Notes: a model not told the origin generated them from the letters alone. A DNA stretch of 57,242 bases from an uncultured Prevotella sp. (GCA_902495455.1 CABUXJ010000015.1:1-57242), one strand, 5' to 3'. Shown: positions 42,364 to 51,133, counted from the stretch's first letter. Made by a program: numbers and translations.

Positions 42364-44118
42364 ATGATAATAGAGAATATCAAATCACCCGCCGATGTCA
42401 AGCGGTTGACATTGGACGAAATGCAGGAGGTGGCCGTTGAGGCACGCACGCTGCTCATCGAGAAGCTGAGCCGTCACGGCGGCCACTGCGGTCCCAACCT
42501 CGGAATGGTTGAGGCCACCATCGCAATGCACTATGTGTTCGACTCGCCCGAGGACAAGATTGTCTTCGACGTGTCCCATCAGAGCTATGTTCACAAGATG
42601 CTCACGGGACGCATCGGCGCGTTTCTGAAGCAGGACAGCTATGACGACGTGTCGGGCTATTCGGAGCCGTCGGAGAGCGAGCACGACCATTTCGTCATCG
42701 GCCATACGTCGACATCGGTCAGCTTGGCCGGAGGACTGGCCAAGGGCCGCGACCTGCGCGGAGAGCGTGGCAACGTCATTGCCGTCATAGGTGACGGTTC
42801 GCTGAGCGGTGGAGAGGCGTTGGAAGGTCTTGACTGGGCTGCCGAATTGGGTACAAACTTCATCGTCGTGGTCAATGACAACCAGATGTCGATAGCCGAA
42901 AACCACGGCGGACTCTATCAGAACCTGCAGGAGTTGCGTCAGTCCGACGGCAAGTGCTCCAACAATCTCTTCCGCGCTATGGGACTCGACTATGTCTACG
43001 TGGACCGAGGCAACGACATCGCGTCACTCATCGAGGCTTTCCGCAAGGTGAAAGATATCGACCACCCCGTCGTCGTACATATCAACACGCTGAAAGGCAA
43101 GGGGTATGAACTTGCCGAGCAGGACAAGGAGCGCTGGCACTGGAGCGCACCGTTCGACATTGCTACCGGCGAACTGAAGAACGCTTTCGCCGGTGAGTCC
43201 TACGACGAACTTGCTCCGACGCGCCTTTTGGAACTGATGAGGCAGGACAAGACCGTCTGCGCCATCACGGCCGGAACACCCGGCATCTGGAACTGGACGC
43301 CCGAACGGCGCCGTGAAGCCGGCCGTCAGTTTGTCGATGTCGGCATCGCCGAAGAGCATGCCGTGGCCTTGGCGTCCGGCATAGCAAAGGCGGGCGGCAA
43401 ACCTGTCTTCGGTGTTTGCAGCTCCTTCATACAGCGCGCCTACGACCAGCTGTCGCAAGATCTTTGCATCAACGACAATCCGGCGACGATACTCGTGCTC
43501 TGGGGCTCGCTCGCCACGATGAACGACGTGACCCATCTGTGTCATTTCGACATACCGCTGCTGAGCAATATCCCCAATCTCGTATATCTCGCTCCGACCA
43601 ACTGGGAGGAATATCAGTCCATGCTCGACTGGAGTGTCGGCTACAAGGAGCATCCCGTGGCCATCCGTGTGCCTGTGGGACCGGTATGTCACGCGACGCG
43701 CCCCGTCGCGACGGACTATTCCTGCCTGAACCGCTATGAGGTTGTCGAGCGCGGAAAGGATGTCGCCATCATCGCCCTCGGCGGTTTCTTCTCGCTCGGC
43801 GAGAGCGTCCGCAAGATGTTGGAGGAGCATGGCATCAACGCCACCCTCATCAATCCGCGCTATATCTCCGGCCTCGACAAGGAACTGCTCGACAGCCTTG
43901 CCGCCGACCATCGTGTCGTCGTGACCCTCGAGGATGGTGCTCTCGCGGGCGGTTTCGGCGAAAAGATAGCCTGTCACTACGGCCCGTCAGTGGTCAGGAC
44001 GCTCTGTTATGGAGCCCGCAAGGAGTTCGTCGACCGCTATTCGCTGCCGGAATTCCTCGCTGCCAACAGGCTGGTGGACAGCATGATAGTGGAAGACATC
44101 ATTAAAACAATATCTTGA
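42364..44118 (+). CDS. DXS-like thiamine-diphosphate transketolase
   Basis: A 584-residue ThDP enzyme of the DXS family. The N-terminal domain has DVSHQSYVHKMLTGR, GHTSTSVSLAGGLAKG, and the ThDP/Mg motif VIGDGSLSGGEALEGLDWAA ending with NDNQMS. The pyrimidine-domain catalytic glutamate is in VDVGIAEEHAVALASGIA. It is about 40 residues shorter than housekeeping DXS and the DXS consensus GHQ-Y-HK is replaced by SHQSYVHK, so this looks like the paralogous DXS-like branch. Its substrate may not be pyruvate and glyceraldehyde 3-phosphate. It ends one base before the next gene. A leader of 86 bp separates it from the flavin reductase gene. Confidence 0.82.
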   Translation: MIIENIKSPADVKRLTLDEMQEVAVEARTLLIEKLSRHGGHCGPNLGMVEATIAMHYVFDSPEDKIVFDVSHQSYVHKMLTGRIGAFLKQDSYDDVSGYSEPSESEHDHFVIGHTSTSVSLAGGLAKGRDLRGERGNVIAVIGDGSLSGGEALEGLDWAAELGTNFIVVVNDNQMSIAENHGGLYQNLQELRQSDGKCSNNLFRAMGLDYVYVDRGNDIASLIEAFRKVKDIDHPVVVHINTLKGKGYELAEQDKERWHWSAPFDIATGELKNAFAGESYDELAPTRLLELMRQDKTVCAITAGTPGIWNWTPERRREAGRQFVDVGIAEEHAVALASGIAKAGGKPVFGVCSSFIQRAYDQLSQDLCINDNPATILVLWGSLATMNDVTHLCHFDIPLLSNIPNLVYLAPTNWEEYQSMLDWSVGYKEHPVAIRVPVGPVCHATRPVATDYSCLNRYEVVERGKDVAIIALGGFFSLGESVRKMLEEHGINATLINPRYISGLDKELLDSLAADHRVVVTLEDGALAGGFGEKIACHYGPSVVRTLCYGARKEFVDRYSLPEFLAANRLVDSMIVEDIIKTIS

Positions 44119-44119
44119 T

Positions 44120-45238
44120 ATGAAACGATTGACCGTATTTTTGGCTGCGGCGACATTGGTAATGGCCGCTGCGGCGCAGACGACAGGGAGTCGGAATCAA
44201 AATGAAAGTAAAATCAATAAGAACGAAATGAAGACAAAGACATTGACAGCACGTCAGTTATCATTGGCAGAATGTGCCTGTCTTGAGGCGCAGGGAGACA
44301 TGAAGCGACTTGACCCGGCAATACGCAAGGCCCTTGACAACGGGGTGACAGTAAACGAACTGAAAGAGGCTTTCTCACATTTGTATGCCTATACGGGCTT
44401 CCCCCGCTCGCTCAACGCACTGAACCGGCTGAAGACGGTCCTTGATAATCGTAAGTCACAAGGCATCAACGACGCGGAGGGCCGTCCGTGGACCCGTCCG
44501 GCTCTTTGGGACAACGCAGCGGAGGCTCTGAAGCGCGGCACGGAGGTACAGACGAAGCTGTCCGGCCGTCCTTTCAACTTCGATTTCTGCCCGCAGGATG
44601 ACTATTATCTGAAAAGCCATCTTTTCGGAGACATCTTCGCCGGTGACCAGCTGTCGCCGTCAGACCGCGAAATCGTCACCGTTGCGGCCCTCTCGGGCTT
44701 GACGGGTGTTGACAGCCAGCTGGCTTCCCACAAGCGTGGTGCAGTGATGATGGGCAACACCCAAGAGCAGGTCGACGAACTCTGTGCTTGGCTTGACGCC
44801 GAAGGCCTGACGCTGAAGGGTGAATTTGAAAAAGGACAGCCAAACACCGGCTATGCGCAGTATTTCATTGGCAACAGCTATCTTAATCCCATCCGGCCTG
44901 TCAATCTGACGGCGGACGGCGAGAAAACCGTGCTCCCGCTGTCGAACGTGACCTTTGAGCCGGGATGCCGCAATAACTGGCATATCCACCACGGTGCACG
45001 TCAGGTGCTCATTTGTGTCAGCGGCAGGGGCTGGTATCAGGAGTGGGGCAAACCGGCCGTTGCGCTCAAGGCCGGCGACGTGGTCGACATACCCGAAGGT
45101 GTGAAACACTGGCATGGCGCTCAGCGCGACTCATGGTTCCAGCATCTTGCCACCCACGTAAAAACGTCAGGAGAAGAGAGCAACGAATGGCTCGAACCAG
45201 TTGACGACGCTGCTTACGACCGTCTTTCACAACAATAA
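44120..45238 (+). CDS. Exported carboxymuconolactone decarboxylase-like plus cupin protein
   Basis: A 372-residue protein with a signal peptide (MKRLTVFLAAATLVMAAAAQ). Two AhpD/CMD-like helical regions lie at about residues 60-120 (GVTVNELKEAFSHLYAYTGF) and 175-235 (LSPSDREIVTVAALSGLTGV, MGNTQEQVDELCAWL). A C-terminal cupin at about residues 270-345 has WHIHHGARQVLICVSGRGWY and DVVDIPEGVKHWHGA, with metal-ligand histidines. The usual CMD cysteine pair is not evident; a catalytic histidine-type chemistry is possible. The signal peptide is unusual for the family, placing the activity in the periplasm. It is tightly linked to the DXS-like gene. Confidence 0.83.
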   Translation: MKRLTVFLAAATLVMAAAAQTTGSRNQNESKINKNEMKTKTLTARQLSLAECACLEAQGDMKRLDPAIRKALDNGVTVNELKEAFSHLYAYTGFPRSLNALNRLKTVLDNRKSQGINDAEGRPWTRPALWDNAAEALKRGTEVQTKLSGRPFNFDFCPQDDYYLKSHLFGDIFAGDQLSPSDREIVTVAALSGLTGVDSQLASHKRGAVMMGNTQEQVDELCAWLDAEGLTLKGEFEKGQPNTGYAQYFIGNSYLNPIRPVNLTADGEKTVLPLSNVTFEPGCRNNWHIHHGARQVLICVSGRGWYQEWGKPAVALKAGDVVDIPEGVKHWHGAQRDSWFQHLATHVKTSGEESNEWLEPVDDAAYDRLSQQ

Positions 45239-45265
45239 TCCGGCGGTAGTGACGTTATAATAATG

Positions 45266-45284
45266 AGACGCCGTATCGGCGTCT
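45266..45284 (+). terminator. Short GC-rich hairpin between the CMD/cupin gene and the AraC gene
   Basis: agacgccg at 45266-45273 pairs with cggcgtct at 45277-45284, an 8-bp stem with a tat loop, followed by tgcaac rather than a long T run. It could weaken read-through into the regulator gene or sit in its leader. Confidence 0.45.
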
Positions 45285-45300
45285 TGCAACATCCAAGAAT

Positions 45301-46191
45301 ATGAAACAGATATATTTCGATTCTGTCCAGCAGTTCAATGAGCAGTATGGCTTTGAGACCCTCCATCCTTTGGTGAGCGTTGTCCGATTTGATAAACCGC
45401 ATGAGGTGGAAGAGTGTGTCACCCACTATGGCCTCTATGCCCTCTTTCTGAAAGAAAACAAGGGATGCCAGTTGTCGTATGGCCGCACCAAATATGACTT
45501 CGACGAGATGACCGTAACAAGTTTTGCTCCGGGGCAGACTATTCATGTAAAGCCCATGTCGGGTGTGAAATATCCCAAGTGGACAGCTATTGTCTTCCAT
45601 CCGGATCTTCTTGCCCGAACGTCTTTGGGCAGGAATATCTCACGCTATGAGTTCTTCTCATATTCGAGCAACGAGGCACTCCATCTGTCTGCGGGCGAAA
45701 TAGAGATTTTCCGCGGCGTGCTCGACATGATCAGTCAAGAGCTTTGCCGCTCAATCGACAAGCATAGTCGTGACCTCATCGTGTCTAATATCGAACTGCT
45801 TCTGAACTATTGTCTGCGTTTCTACGACCGGCAGTTTGTGACGCGAGAGGAGATCAACCATTCGGTGGTGAGGAAGTTTGATACCTTGCTGAAGGATTAT
45901 ATTGCCACAAAGGCTGAACGTGAAGGATTGCCGACCGTCGCCTATTTCGCCGACAAATGCTGCTTGTCCAACGGCTACTTTAGTGAGCTTGTGAAGGTGG
46001 AGACCGGACGCACGGCCAAAGATTTCATAGCCGGTCGTCTTCTTGCCGCCGCCAAAGAACTGCTCAACGACGAGTCGCTCACCATCACACGTGTGGGCCA
46101 ACGTCTCGGTTTTGAGTATTCCCAGCACTTCGTCCGCTTCTTCAAAGCCCATACAGGCAAGACGCCGACGCAATATCGCGCGGCCGTCTGA
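45301..46191 (+). CDS. AraC-family transcriptional regulator
   Basis: A 296-residue regulator. The N-terminal half is a cupin-like sensor (YGLYALFLKENKGCQLSYGR, VTSFAPGQTIHVKPMSGVKY). The C-terminal AraC DNA-binding domain at about residues 195-296 has both helix-turn-helix units (VAYFADKCCLSNGYFSELVK, ITRVGQRLGFEYSQHFVRFF) and ends KAHTGKTPTQYRAAV. Its position directly after the flavin reductase/DXS-like/CMD-cupin genes in the same direction suggests it controls them. Confidence 0.93.
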   Translation: MKQIYFDSVQQFNEQYGFETLHPLVSVVRFDKPHEVEECVTHYGLYALFLKENKGCQLSYGRTKYDFDEMTVTSFAPGQTIHVKPMSGVKYPKWTAIVFHPDLLARTSLGRNISRYEFFSYSSNEALHLSAGEIEIFRGVLDMISQELCRSIDKHSRDLIVSNIELLLNYCLRFYDRQFVTREEINHSVVRKFDTLLKDYIATKAEREGLPTVAYFADKCCLSNGYFSELVKVETGRTAKDFIAGRLLAAAKELLNDESLTITRVGQRLGFEYSQHFVRFFKAHTGKTPTQYRAAV

Positions 46192-46247
46192 TGCTTGCGG
46201 CTGTCCCGCAGACGTATGGTGAAAGACGATGGCTACTCTGTGGCGTA

Positions 46248-46363
46248 GATAGAATATAAAGGTAGGGACATAGTCTCGTCTTTGTCCGCCAATAACGTAA
46301 TTGATAATCAACGTTTATCGGGCGGACAAAGACAAGACTATGTCCCTACCTTTATATTCTATC
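46248..46363. repeat. Palindromic element, 43-bp arms
   Basis: The arm at 46248-46290 (gatagaatataaaggtaggg, then acatagtctcgtctttgtcc, then gcc) is inverted at 46321-46363 with a single mismatch visible, around a 30-base centre. It lies 56 bp beyond the AraC gene and may act as terminator, but a single-arm copy at 3736-3763 indicates a dispersed element. Confidence 0.8.
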
Positions 46364-46401
46364 TGTGCATTGATATTGTACCCTGTGCTCTGTTGGCGGT
46401 C

Positions 46402-46656
46402 TCAATCCGTCATCAGCTCCCAATGTCCGTCCTTGTCAGTCCCGACGTGTCTTATGACTTTCCCGCTCAGCTTCTTTATATACCGTGCAACCGTGGCGCG
46501 GCCGACATTCAACGTTTGCGCATATTCGTCATAGGTGTATTCCGGATGTTCCTTGATGGCGGCGATGAGGCGGGAAGTGGTGTCGGCCGGTTTTACAGTA
46601 TCACTTACAGTATCATCAACAGTATCACCTGCGGTCTCCTGATACTGTAAAATCCG
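46402..46656 (-). pseudogene. C-terminal remnant of an AlbA_2/ATPase-type DNA-binding protein
   Basis: On the minus strand an open frame without a start codon, preceded by an in-frame stop at 46659-46657, encodes about 84 residues. It has the repeats DTVDDTVSDTV, then TSRLIAAIKEHPEYTYDEYA, LNVGRATVARYIKKLSG and HVGTDKDGHWELM. DTV-type repeats followed by a winged-helix with GHWE at the end are typical of the C terminus of the AlbA_2/Schlafen-like ATP-binding regulators. The N-terminal domains are missing, so this is a truncated relic. Confidence 0.65.
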
Positions 46657-46713
46657 TTATTGCGACAGATAGTGTCAGAATGAATGCCGCAAACGGATTT
46701 TTTGCAACGTTTT

Positions 46714-46744
46714 TTTGTATATTTAAAACTTTTTCGTATATTTG
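46714..46744 (+). promoter_or_regulatory. Promoter of the 6S-like RNA region
   Basis: TTTG at 46714-46717, 19-base spacer, TATATTTG at 46737-46744, matching the Bacteroidota consensus. It lies 417 bp before the next coding start, so the first transcript product is non-coding. Confidence 0.7.
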
Positions 46745-46751
46745 CAGCGCA

Positions 46752-47083
46752 AACCTACGCCGATATTCTCGGATAGAATATGCCGGGAATGAAGGGTGGG
46801 GATGCGCTATATATAGAAGAAGACGTTTACTTGACGTTTTATCTGTGGCATACTGAAACTCGCAACTTCAAAAAATGGTCACACGATAATGCAGCGGTAG
46901 ATGTTCATGGGTGTGTTGTATACAGCCATCATTGTATCTGTATGGTTTCATACGGGTGCATGGTGTGGCATATATATACATATCGGCGTGGGCCTCTGCA
47001 GTTGCTTATCCTTGACCAAAGGCAATTGCGAGGCCCAGTATGCGGGATAAGTGACAGGTGCAGTTCCCGCGCTTTTTTTATTA
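46752..47083 (+). ncRNA. Candidate structured RNA, possibly 6S-like
   Basis: After the promoter, cctacgccgata (46754-46765) pairs with tatcggcgtggg (46981-46992), 12 bp with one G-U. Inside, atatgcc (46778-46784) pairs with ggcatat (about 46967-46973) and atgcgc with gtgcat (46956-46961). That gives a long imperfect hairpin with internal loops of about 240 nt, like the architecture of 6S RNA. A second strong hairpin, gggcctc...gaggccc, follows at about 46990-47036. A terminator, gcggga...tcccgc then gctttttttatt, ends at about 47083. A long open frame runs through on the plus strand into the next gene, but its upstream part is Cys/Trp/Tyr-rich and looks accidental. 6S identity is a structural guess only. 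Confidence 0.45.
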
Positions 47084-47160
47084 TATGGCCTCCAAATCAA
47101 AAATACGGAAAAAGGAACCGTCCGGTTCGGGAGCTGCGGACATATATTAATAATGTAATT

Positions 47161-47835
47161 ATGAAAGCAGCCAAATGTCTTCTGACGCTTATGCTGGCAG
47201 GTGTGTTTACCGCAGCATCGGCCCAAATCTCAAAGGAACAGATTAAGGAACGCCGCGAAATGGCTAAAGCCTCAAAGGCGGAATTGAACGAAAAGGCTTC
47301 AAAGACATCGCGCAAGGAAGCCAAGAAATTGGAAAAAGAGGGTTGGCAGTCTGCTCCCGGAGCGTTGCCACTGGTCAAGCAGCTTGACAGGTCATACATG
47401 ATGCAGATGGAATATGACGAAGACATGTATCCGAAGTATCTCATGGGTGAGGCTATCAGCATCGCCGAGAATTATGACGCAGCCAAGATGCAGGCCCTGG
47501 AGCTGGCCAAGCAGAATCTTGCGGGACAGATTCAGACAGAAATAACGGCGCTGGTGGAAAACACCGTGTCCAACAAACAGCTGGCGGCAGAGCAGGCCGC
47601 GTCGGTCACTCAGAGCATCATGGCGGCCAAAAATCTCATTTCGCAGAGCATCGGACGTACCATCACCGTCATGGAACTGTACCGTGTCAAGCCCAACAAG
47701 AACAAGGAGGTCCTTGTGCGTATAGCCTACAATGGCAACATGGCAAAGGCCGCAGCCAAGAAAGCCGTCTACGAACAGCTGGAAGAAAAGGGTGACGGAC
47801 TGCATCAGAAGTTGGATGAGCTGCTGGGATGGTAA
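47161..47835 (+). CDS. Exported LPP20-like protein
   Basis: A 224-residue protein. I start it at ATG 47161, giving the signal peptide MKAAKCLLTLMLAGVFTAAS; the longer frame starting 381 bases earlier runs through the structured RNA. After the signal is a charged, Lys/Glu-rich helix (SKEQIKERREMAKASKAELN). An LPP20-like fold follows at about residues 90-205 (YLMGEAISIAENYDAAKMQA, LAKQNLAGQIQTEITALVEN, ELYRVKPNKNKEVLVRIAYN). LPP20-type domains occur in surface or envelope proteins; no activity is known. It precedes the DUF4384 and caspase genes. Confidence 0.72.
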   Translation: MKAAKCLLTLMLAGVFTAASAQISKEQIKERREMAKASKAELNEKASKTSRKEAKKLEKEGWQSAPGALPLVKQLDRSYMMQMEYDEDMYPKYLMGEAISIAENYDAAKMQALELAKQNLAGQIQTEITALVENTVSNKQLAAEQAASVTQSIMAAKNLISQSIGRTITVMELYRVKPNKNKEVLVRIAYNGNMAKAAAKKAVYEQLEEKGDGLHQKLDELLGW

Positions 47836-47881
47836 ATTCCGGCGTAGCGGATCATCACGGATTGTAACCTGTGTTGTGTAG

Positions 47882-48751
47882 ATGAAGCATACTTTTTTAT
47901 ATTTTTTCCTGCTATTCACCATCCCCGTCTTCTCCCAGAAGATGAAGACGGTGGAGGGTGAATACACCTATCATGCACCGGAGAACGTCAGTCTGGAGGA
48001 GGCTCGGCGCACGGCTCTCGACCGGGCGAAGATACAGGCTTTGGCCGACGAGTTCGGAACGATTGTCAGCCAGACCAATGCCACACGCATGGAGAACCGC
48101 AACGGCCGGTCTGACATAGACTTCCTGTCCATCGGTGGTAGTGAGGTCAAGGGAGAATGGATAGAGACGGAGGGTGAGCCGGAATATGACATATCATACG
48201 AGCAGGGTATGCTCGTGGTTCGTGTCCGTGTGCGGGGCAAGGCACGTGAGATTGTCTCCGCACGTGTGGACATCAAGGCCTGCGTGTTGCGCAACGGTAC
48301 GGAAGACAAGTTTGAAGCGGACGAGTTTCGTGACGGAGACGACATGTATCTGTCGTTTGTGTCGCCCGTGAGCGGTTTTCTCGCCGTCTACCTGATTGAT
48401 GCGGAGCGCAATGCCTATTGTCTGTTGCCATACCGCAGTCAGACGGACGGCATATACAAGGTTGAGGCCAACCGCCGCTATCTCTTCTTCCGTATCAAGG
48501 AAGCACCCGAACGGGAACAGGAATATGTGGACGAATACACCTTGACGTGCTCGCGGGCGTCGGAACACAACCAGATTTACGTGGTCTTCTCGCCTCAATC
48601 GTTTGCCAAGGCCGTGGACAGCAGTGCCGCCGAGACATTGCCACGGCAGCTGGCTTACGCCGATTTCCAGTCATGGCTGACACGATGCCGTAAGCATGAC
48701 AAGGAAATGCAGACAATAATGAAATCTTTAATTATATCAAAACAACAATGA
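47882..48751 (+). CDS. Exported DUF4384 protein
   Basis: A 289-residue protein with a signal peptide (MKHTFLYFFLLFTIPVFSQ). An N-terminal LPP20-like helical segment (ENVSLEEARRTALDRAKIQA) is followed by a beta-rich section and then the DUF4384 domain at about residues 145-235 (YLSFVSPVSGFLAVYLIDAE, CLLPYRSQTDGIYKVEANRR). DUF4384 commonly appears fused to or next to caspase-like peptidases, which fits here: the next gene, overlapping by four bases (ATGA), encodes one. Probably periplasmic or outer-membrane-associated. Confidence 0.8.
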   Translation: MKHTFLYFFLLFTIPVFSQKMKTVEGEYTYHAPENVSLEEARRTALDRAKIQALADEFGTIVSQTNATRMENRNGRSDIDFLSIGGSEVKGEWIETEGEPEYDISYEQGMLVVRVRVRGKAREIVSARVDIKACVLRNGTEDKFEADEFRDGDDMYLSFVSPVSGFLAVYLIDAERNAYCLLPYRSQTDGIYKVEANRRYLFFRIKEAPEREQEYVDEYTLTCSRASEHNQIYVVFSPQSFAKAVDSSAAETLPRQLAYADFQSWLTRCRKHDKEMQTIMKSLIISKQQ

Positions 48752-50388
48752 AAAGGACAGCACTGTCAATAATCTGCTGCCTTATGGCCGCCGTGGTCAT
48801 GGCGCAGCGTTTCGAGTACGTATATAAGGGCGTGCCATTCAAGTGCAAGCTGATGGGCAACAGTGTCTGTGTCACCGGATTCAGTGTAAAGGCGATGGAT
48901 GTGACCATACCCGCTACGGTGACATATAAGGGCACGGACTATCCGGTGAAGCAGGTCAGTACGTTCCTTAACGGTGTCAACTATCTGACGGTCAACCTCA
49001 CGCTGGAGGACGGAATAGAGTCTCTTGACAAATTCTGCTTCAACGAATTTCGCAAACTCCAGACCGTATCGCTGCCGCCGTCGATAAAGTATATCGGGAA
49101 GAATGCTTTCCGTGACAACAGCATGATGACCCTGACCATGCCGTCGACGTTTGACGAGAACGCCATACGTCAGGGGCTGGAGCATTATCCTAAGGCCGGC
49201 GGAGAGTTGATAGCCGCAAATAGTCATGCCGTTGAGGCCGACCGCAAGCGGGCTGAGGAGGAAGCTGCCAGACAGGCAAAGATGGAAGCCAAGGCCGCCA
49301 AGGCTGCCGTGAAGGAACAGCAACAGCAGTTGCAAATGCAGATGAAGGCTGAATATGACAAGCTGGCCATTGCCAAGGCAGAGGCCAAGAAGGCCGCGGA
49401 AGATGCTGAGCAGGCCAAAAAGGAGGCCGAACGTTTACGCAAAAACGCGGAACTGGCAGCCGAAACGCCCAAGCCGAAGAAGAGTGTGATGGGAAAACTG
49501 CTTGGCAAGGTCGGATTGGGCAAAGACGCCTCCGGCTCGAAGGAGGTGGCGGCCGCCGTTGAGTCCCGGCCGGCTGTTGAACCCGCCGTACCGGCTCTGC
49601 CTCCTGTTGACGTGGACATGGATATTCCGGTGATTGCCACGGACAAGAATCGGGATATGTATTGTGTGATTATAGCCAACGAAAAGTATGAGGATGTGCC
49701 CGAAGTGGAATTCGCCCAAAGGGACGGAGAGGTTTTCCGGGAGTACTGTATAAAGACTCTCGGAATACCGGAAAAACAGATAAAGACATTCATCAACGCC
49801 TCATATACAGATATAAAGCGCGCCCTCAACTGGATGGAGACAATGGCCAACGTGACTGAAGGGAAGTCGAAGATGCTCCTTTATTATGCCGGCCACGGTA
49901 TGCCGGATGAGAAGGACAAGACTGCTTATCTCATTCCTACGGACGGATTTCCGAAGGACATCACCACGTGTTTCAAACTCAGCGATTTCTACGGACGTCT
50001 GGGTAAGCTGAAGACACAGAGCGTCACGGTGTTGCTCGACGCATGTTTCAGCGGTGTCAAGCGCGGTAGCGGACAGGCACTTGTGGCCGCCCGAGGTATA
50101 GCCATCAAGCCGAAGGAGGAAGTCCTGAGCGGAAATATCGTTGTCTTCACGGCAGCATCAGACGATGAGACGGCTCTGGCATATCAGGAAAAGCGTCATG
50201 GCATGTTCACCTACTTTCTGTTGAACAAGCTCAAGGAGACAAAGGGCAAGGTCTCGTTCGGTGAATTATTCTCAACCGTGTCGTCGGAGGTGAAGAAAAA
50301 CTCCATGCTGGAGAACGACAAGTTGCAGACGCCGTCGGTAAACGTGTCGGCAGGAATGAAGGCAAAGTGGAAGGAACAGCATTTCTGA
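48748..50388 (+). CDS. Exported caspase-family (C14) peptidase with leucine-rich-like and coiled-coil regions
   Basis: A 546-residue protein. The signal peptide is MKRTALSIICCLMAAVVMAQ. Residues about 55-140 resemble BspA-type leucine-rich repeats (LDKFCFNEFRKLQTVSLPPS, IKYIGKNAFRDNSMMTL). Residues 155-240 form a long Ala/Lys/Glu/Gln coiled coil. The caspase domain (about 300-540) begins YCVIIANEKYEDVPEVEFAQ. The catalytic pair is His383 in YYAGHG and Cys433 in LLDACFSG, both present, so it is probably active. Being translationally coupled to the DUF4384 gene, it likely acts in the same envelope complex. Target proteins are unknown. Confidence 0.9.
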   Translation: MKRTALSIICCLMAAVVMAQRFEYVYKGVPFKCKLMGNSVCVTGFSVKAMDVTIPATVTYKGTDYPVKQVSTFLNGVNYLTVNLTLEDGIESLDKFCFNEFRKLQTVSLPPSIKYIGKNAFRDNSMMTLTMPSTFDENAIRQGLEHYPKAGGELIAANSHAVEADRKRAEEEAARQAKMEAKAAKAAVKEQQQQLQMQMKAEYDKLAIAKAEAKKAAEDAEQAKKEAERLRKNAELAAETPKPKKSVMGKLLGKVGLGKDASGSKEVAAAVESRPAVEPAVPALPPVDVDMDIPVIATDKNRDMYCVIIANEKYEDVPEVEFAQRDGEVFREYCIKTLGIPEKQIKTFINASYTDIKRALNWMETMANVTEGKSKMLLYYAGHGMPDEKDKTAYLIPTDGFPKDITTCFKLSDFYGRLGKLKTQSVTVLLDACFSGVKRGSGQALVAARGIAIKPKEEVLSGNIVVFTAASDDETALAYQEKRHGMFTYFLLNKLKETKGKVSFGELFSTVSSEVKKNSMLENDKLQTPSVNVSAGMKAKWKEQHF

Positions 50389-50472
50389 GCACTGATGATG
50401 CGGTCATTAATTGAAGAGAACGATAATCTTTTTAATTCATATTAATTTATTCATTAATTTAAAATCAAAGTT

Positions 50473-51117
50473 ATGAAAAAGCTATTTAGTTTATTGTGTG
50501 TGGCCATGTTCGCTGTCGCAGCGTCGGCTCAGATTACGTGGAACGTCAAGGGTGGTGTCGGTTTTGCGACATGCTATGGTGACGTTGAGGGCATGGAGAA
50601 CCATTTTGTCGGCAAAATCGGTGTCGGAATAGAGAAGCCGCTGTCTTCCAACTGGTCGTTGATGCCCTCTCTTGAACTGGCATGGAAAGGTGCTGAGTAT
50701 AGTGAAGATCTCGGTGAAGTCTATGGTGGATACAGTGAATCTTCTAAGGAGACACTGGACGTATTTTATGTGCAGGTGCCTATAGTAGCCGCTTATCGCA
50801 TCAACCTCAACGACAGCTGGAATCTCACGCTCAAGGCCGGTCCGTATTTCGCATACGCCATCTCCGGACGTTTTAAGGGTTCTTCGTCTTATGGTGACGG
50901 CAACAAAGGCGATAGCTGGGATGAGGACCTCTTCAAGTCTTATGAAGGCGAAGAGGCGGGAAAGCGTTTTGATGCCGGTCTTGACCTCGGTGTGGATTTT
51001 GAGTTCCATCGCTTTGTGTTCGGTGCAGAGTATGAGCTCGGTCTTCTGAAGTTCGCGCCCGGTGGCGGAGATGTTAAGAACGCAGCCGCTTACGTGACCT
51101 TAGGCTATAAATTCTAA
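50473..51117 (+). CDS. Outer membrane beta-barrel protein
   Basis: A 214-residue protein with the signal peptide MKKLFSLLCVAMFAVAASAQ and a small-barrel pattern. Strands include ITWNVKGGVGFATCYGDVEG, VGIEKPLSSNWSLMPSLELA, VAAYRINLNDSWNLTLKAGP, DLGVDFEFHRFVFGAEYELG and the terminal AAYVTLGYKF ending in aromatic Phe, as for OmpA/PorT-like barrels. It follows the caspase gene by 84 bp. A terminator at 51134 closes the transcript. Function beyond membrane insertion is unknown. Confidence 0.85.
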   Translation: MKKLFSLLCVAMFAVAASAQITWNVKGGVGFATCYGDVEGMENHFVGKIGVGIEKPLSSNWSLMPSLELAWKGAEYSEDLGEVYGGYSESSKETLDVFYVQVPIVAAYRINLNDSWNLTLKAGPYFAYAISGRFKGSSSYGDGNKGDSWDEDLFKSYEGEEAGKRFDAGLDLGVDFEFHRFVFGAEYELGLLKFAPGGGDVKNAAAYVTLGYKF

Positions 51118-51133
51118 TCCAATCAATTAACGG

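Noticed and set aside
43024..43977. A 317-codon minus-strand frame opposite the DXS-like gene
   Set aside because: It is the mirror of a clear ThDP enzyme and has no family resemblance.
46780..47160. Upstream extension of the LPP20-like gene giving a 351-residue protein
   Set aside because: The added 127 residues cover the structured RNA and terminator and are rich in Cys, His, Trp and Tyr; a proper signal peptide begins at 47161.
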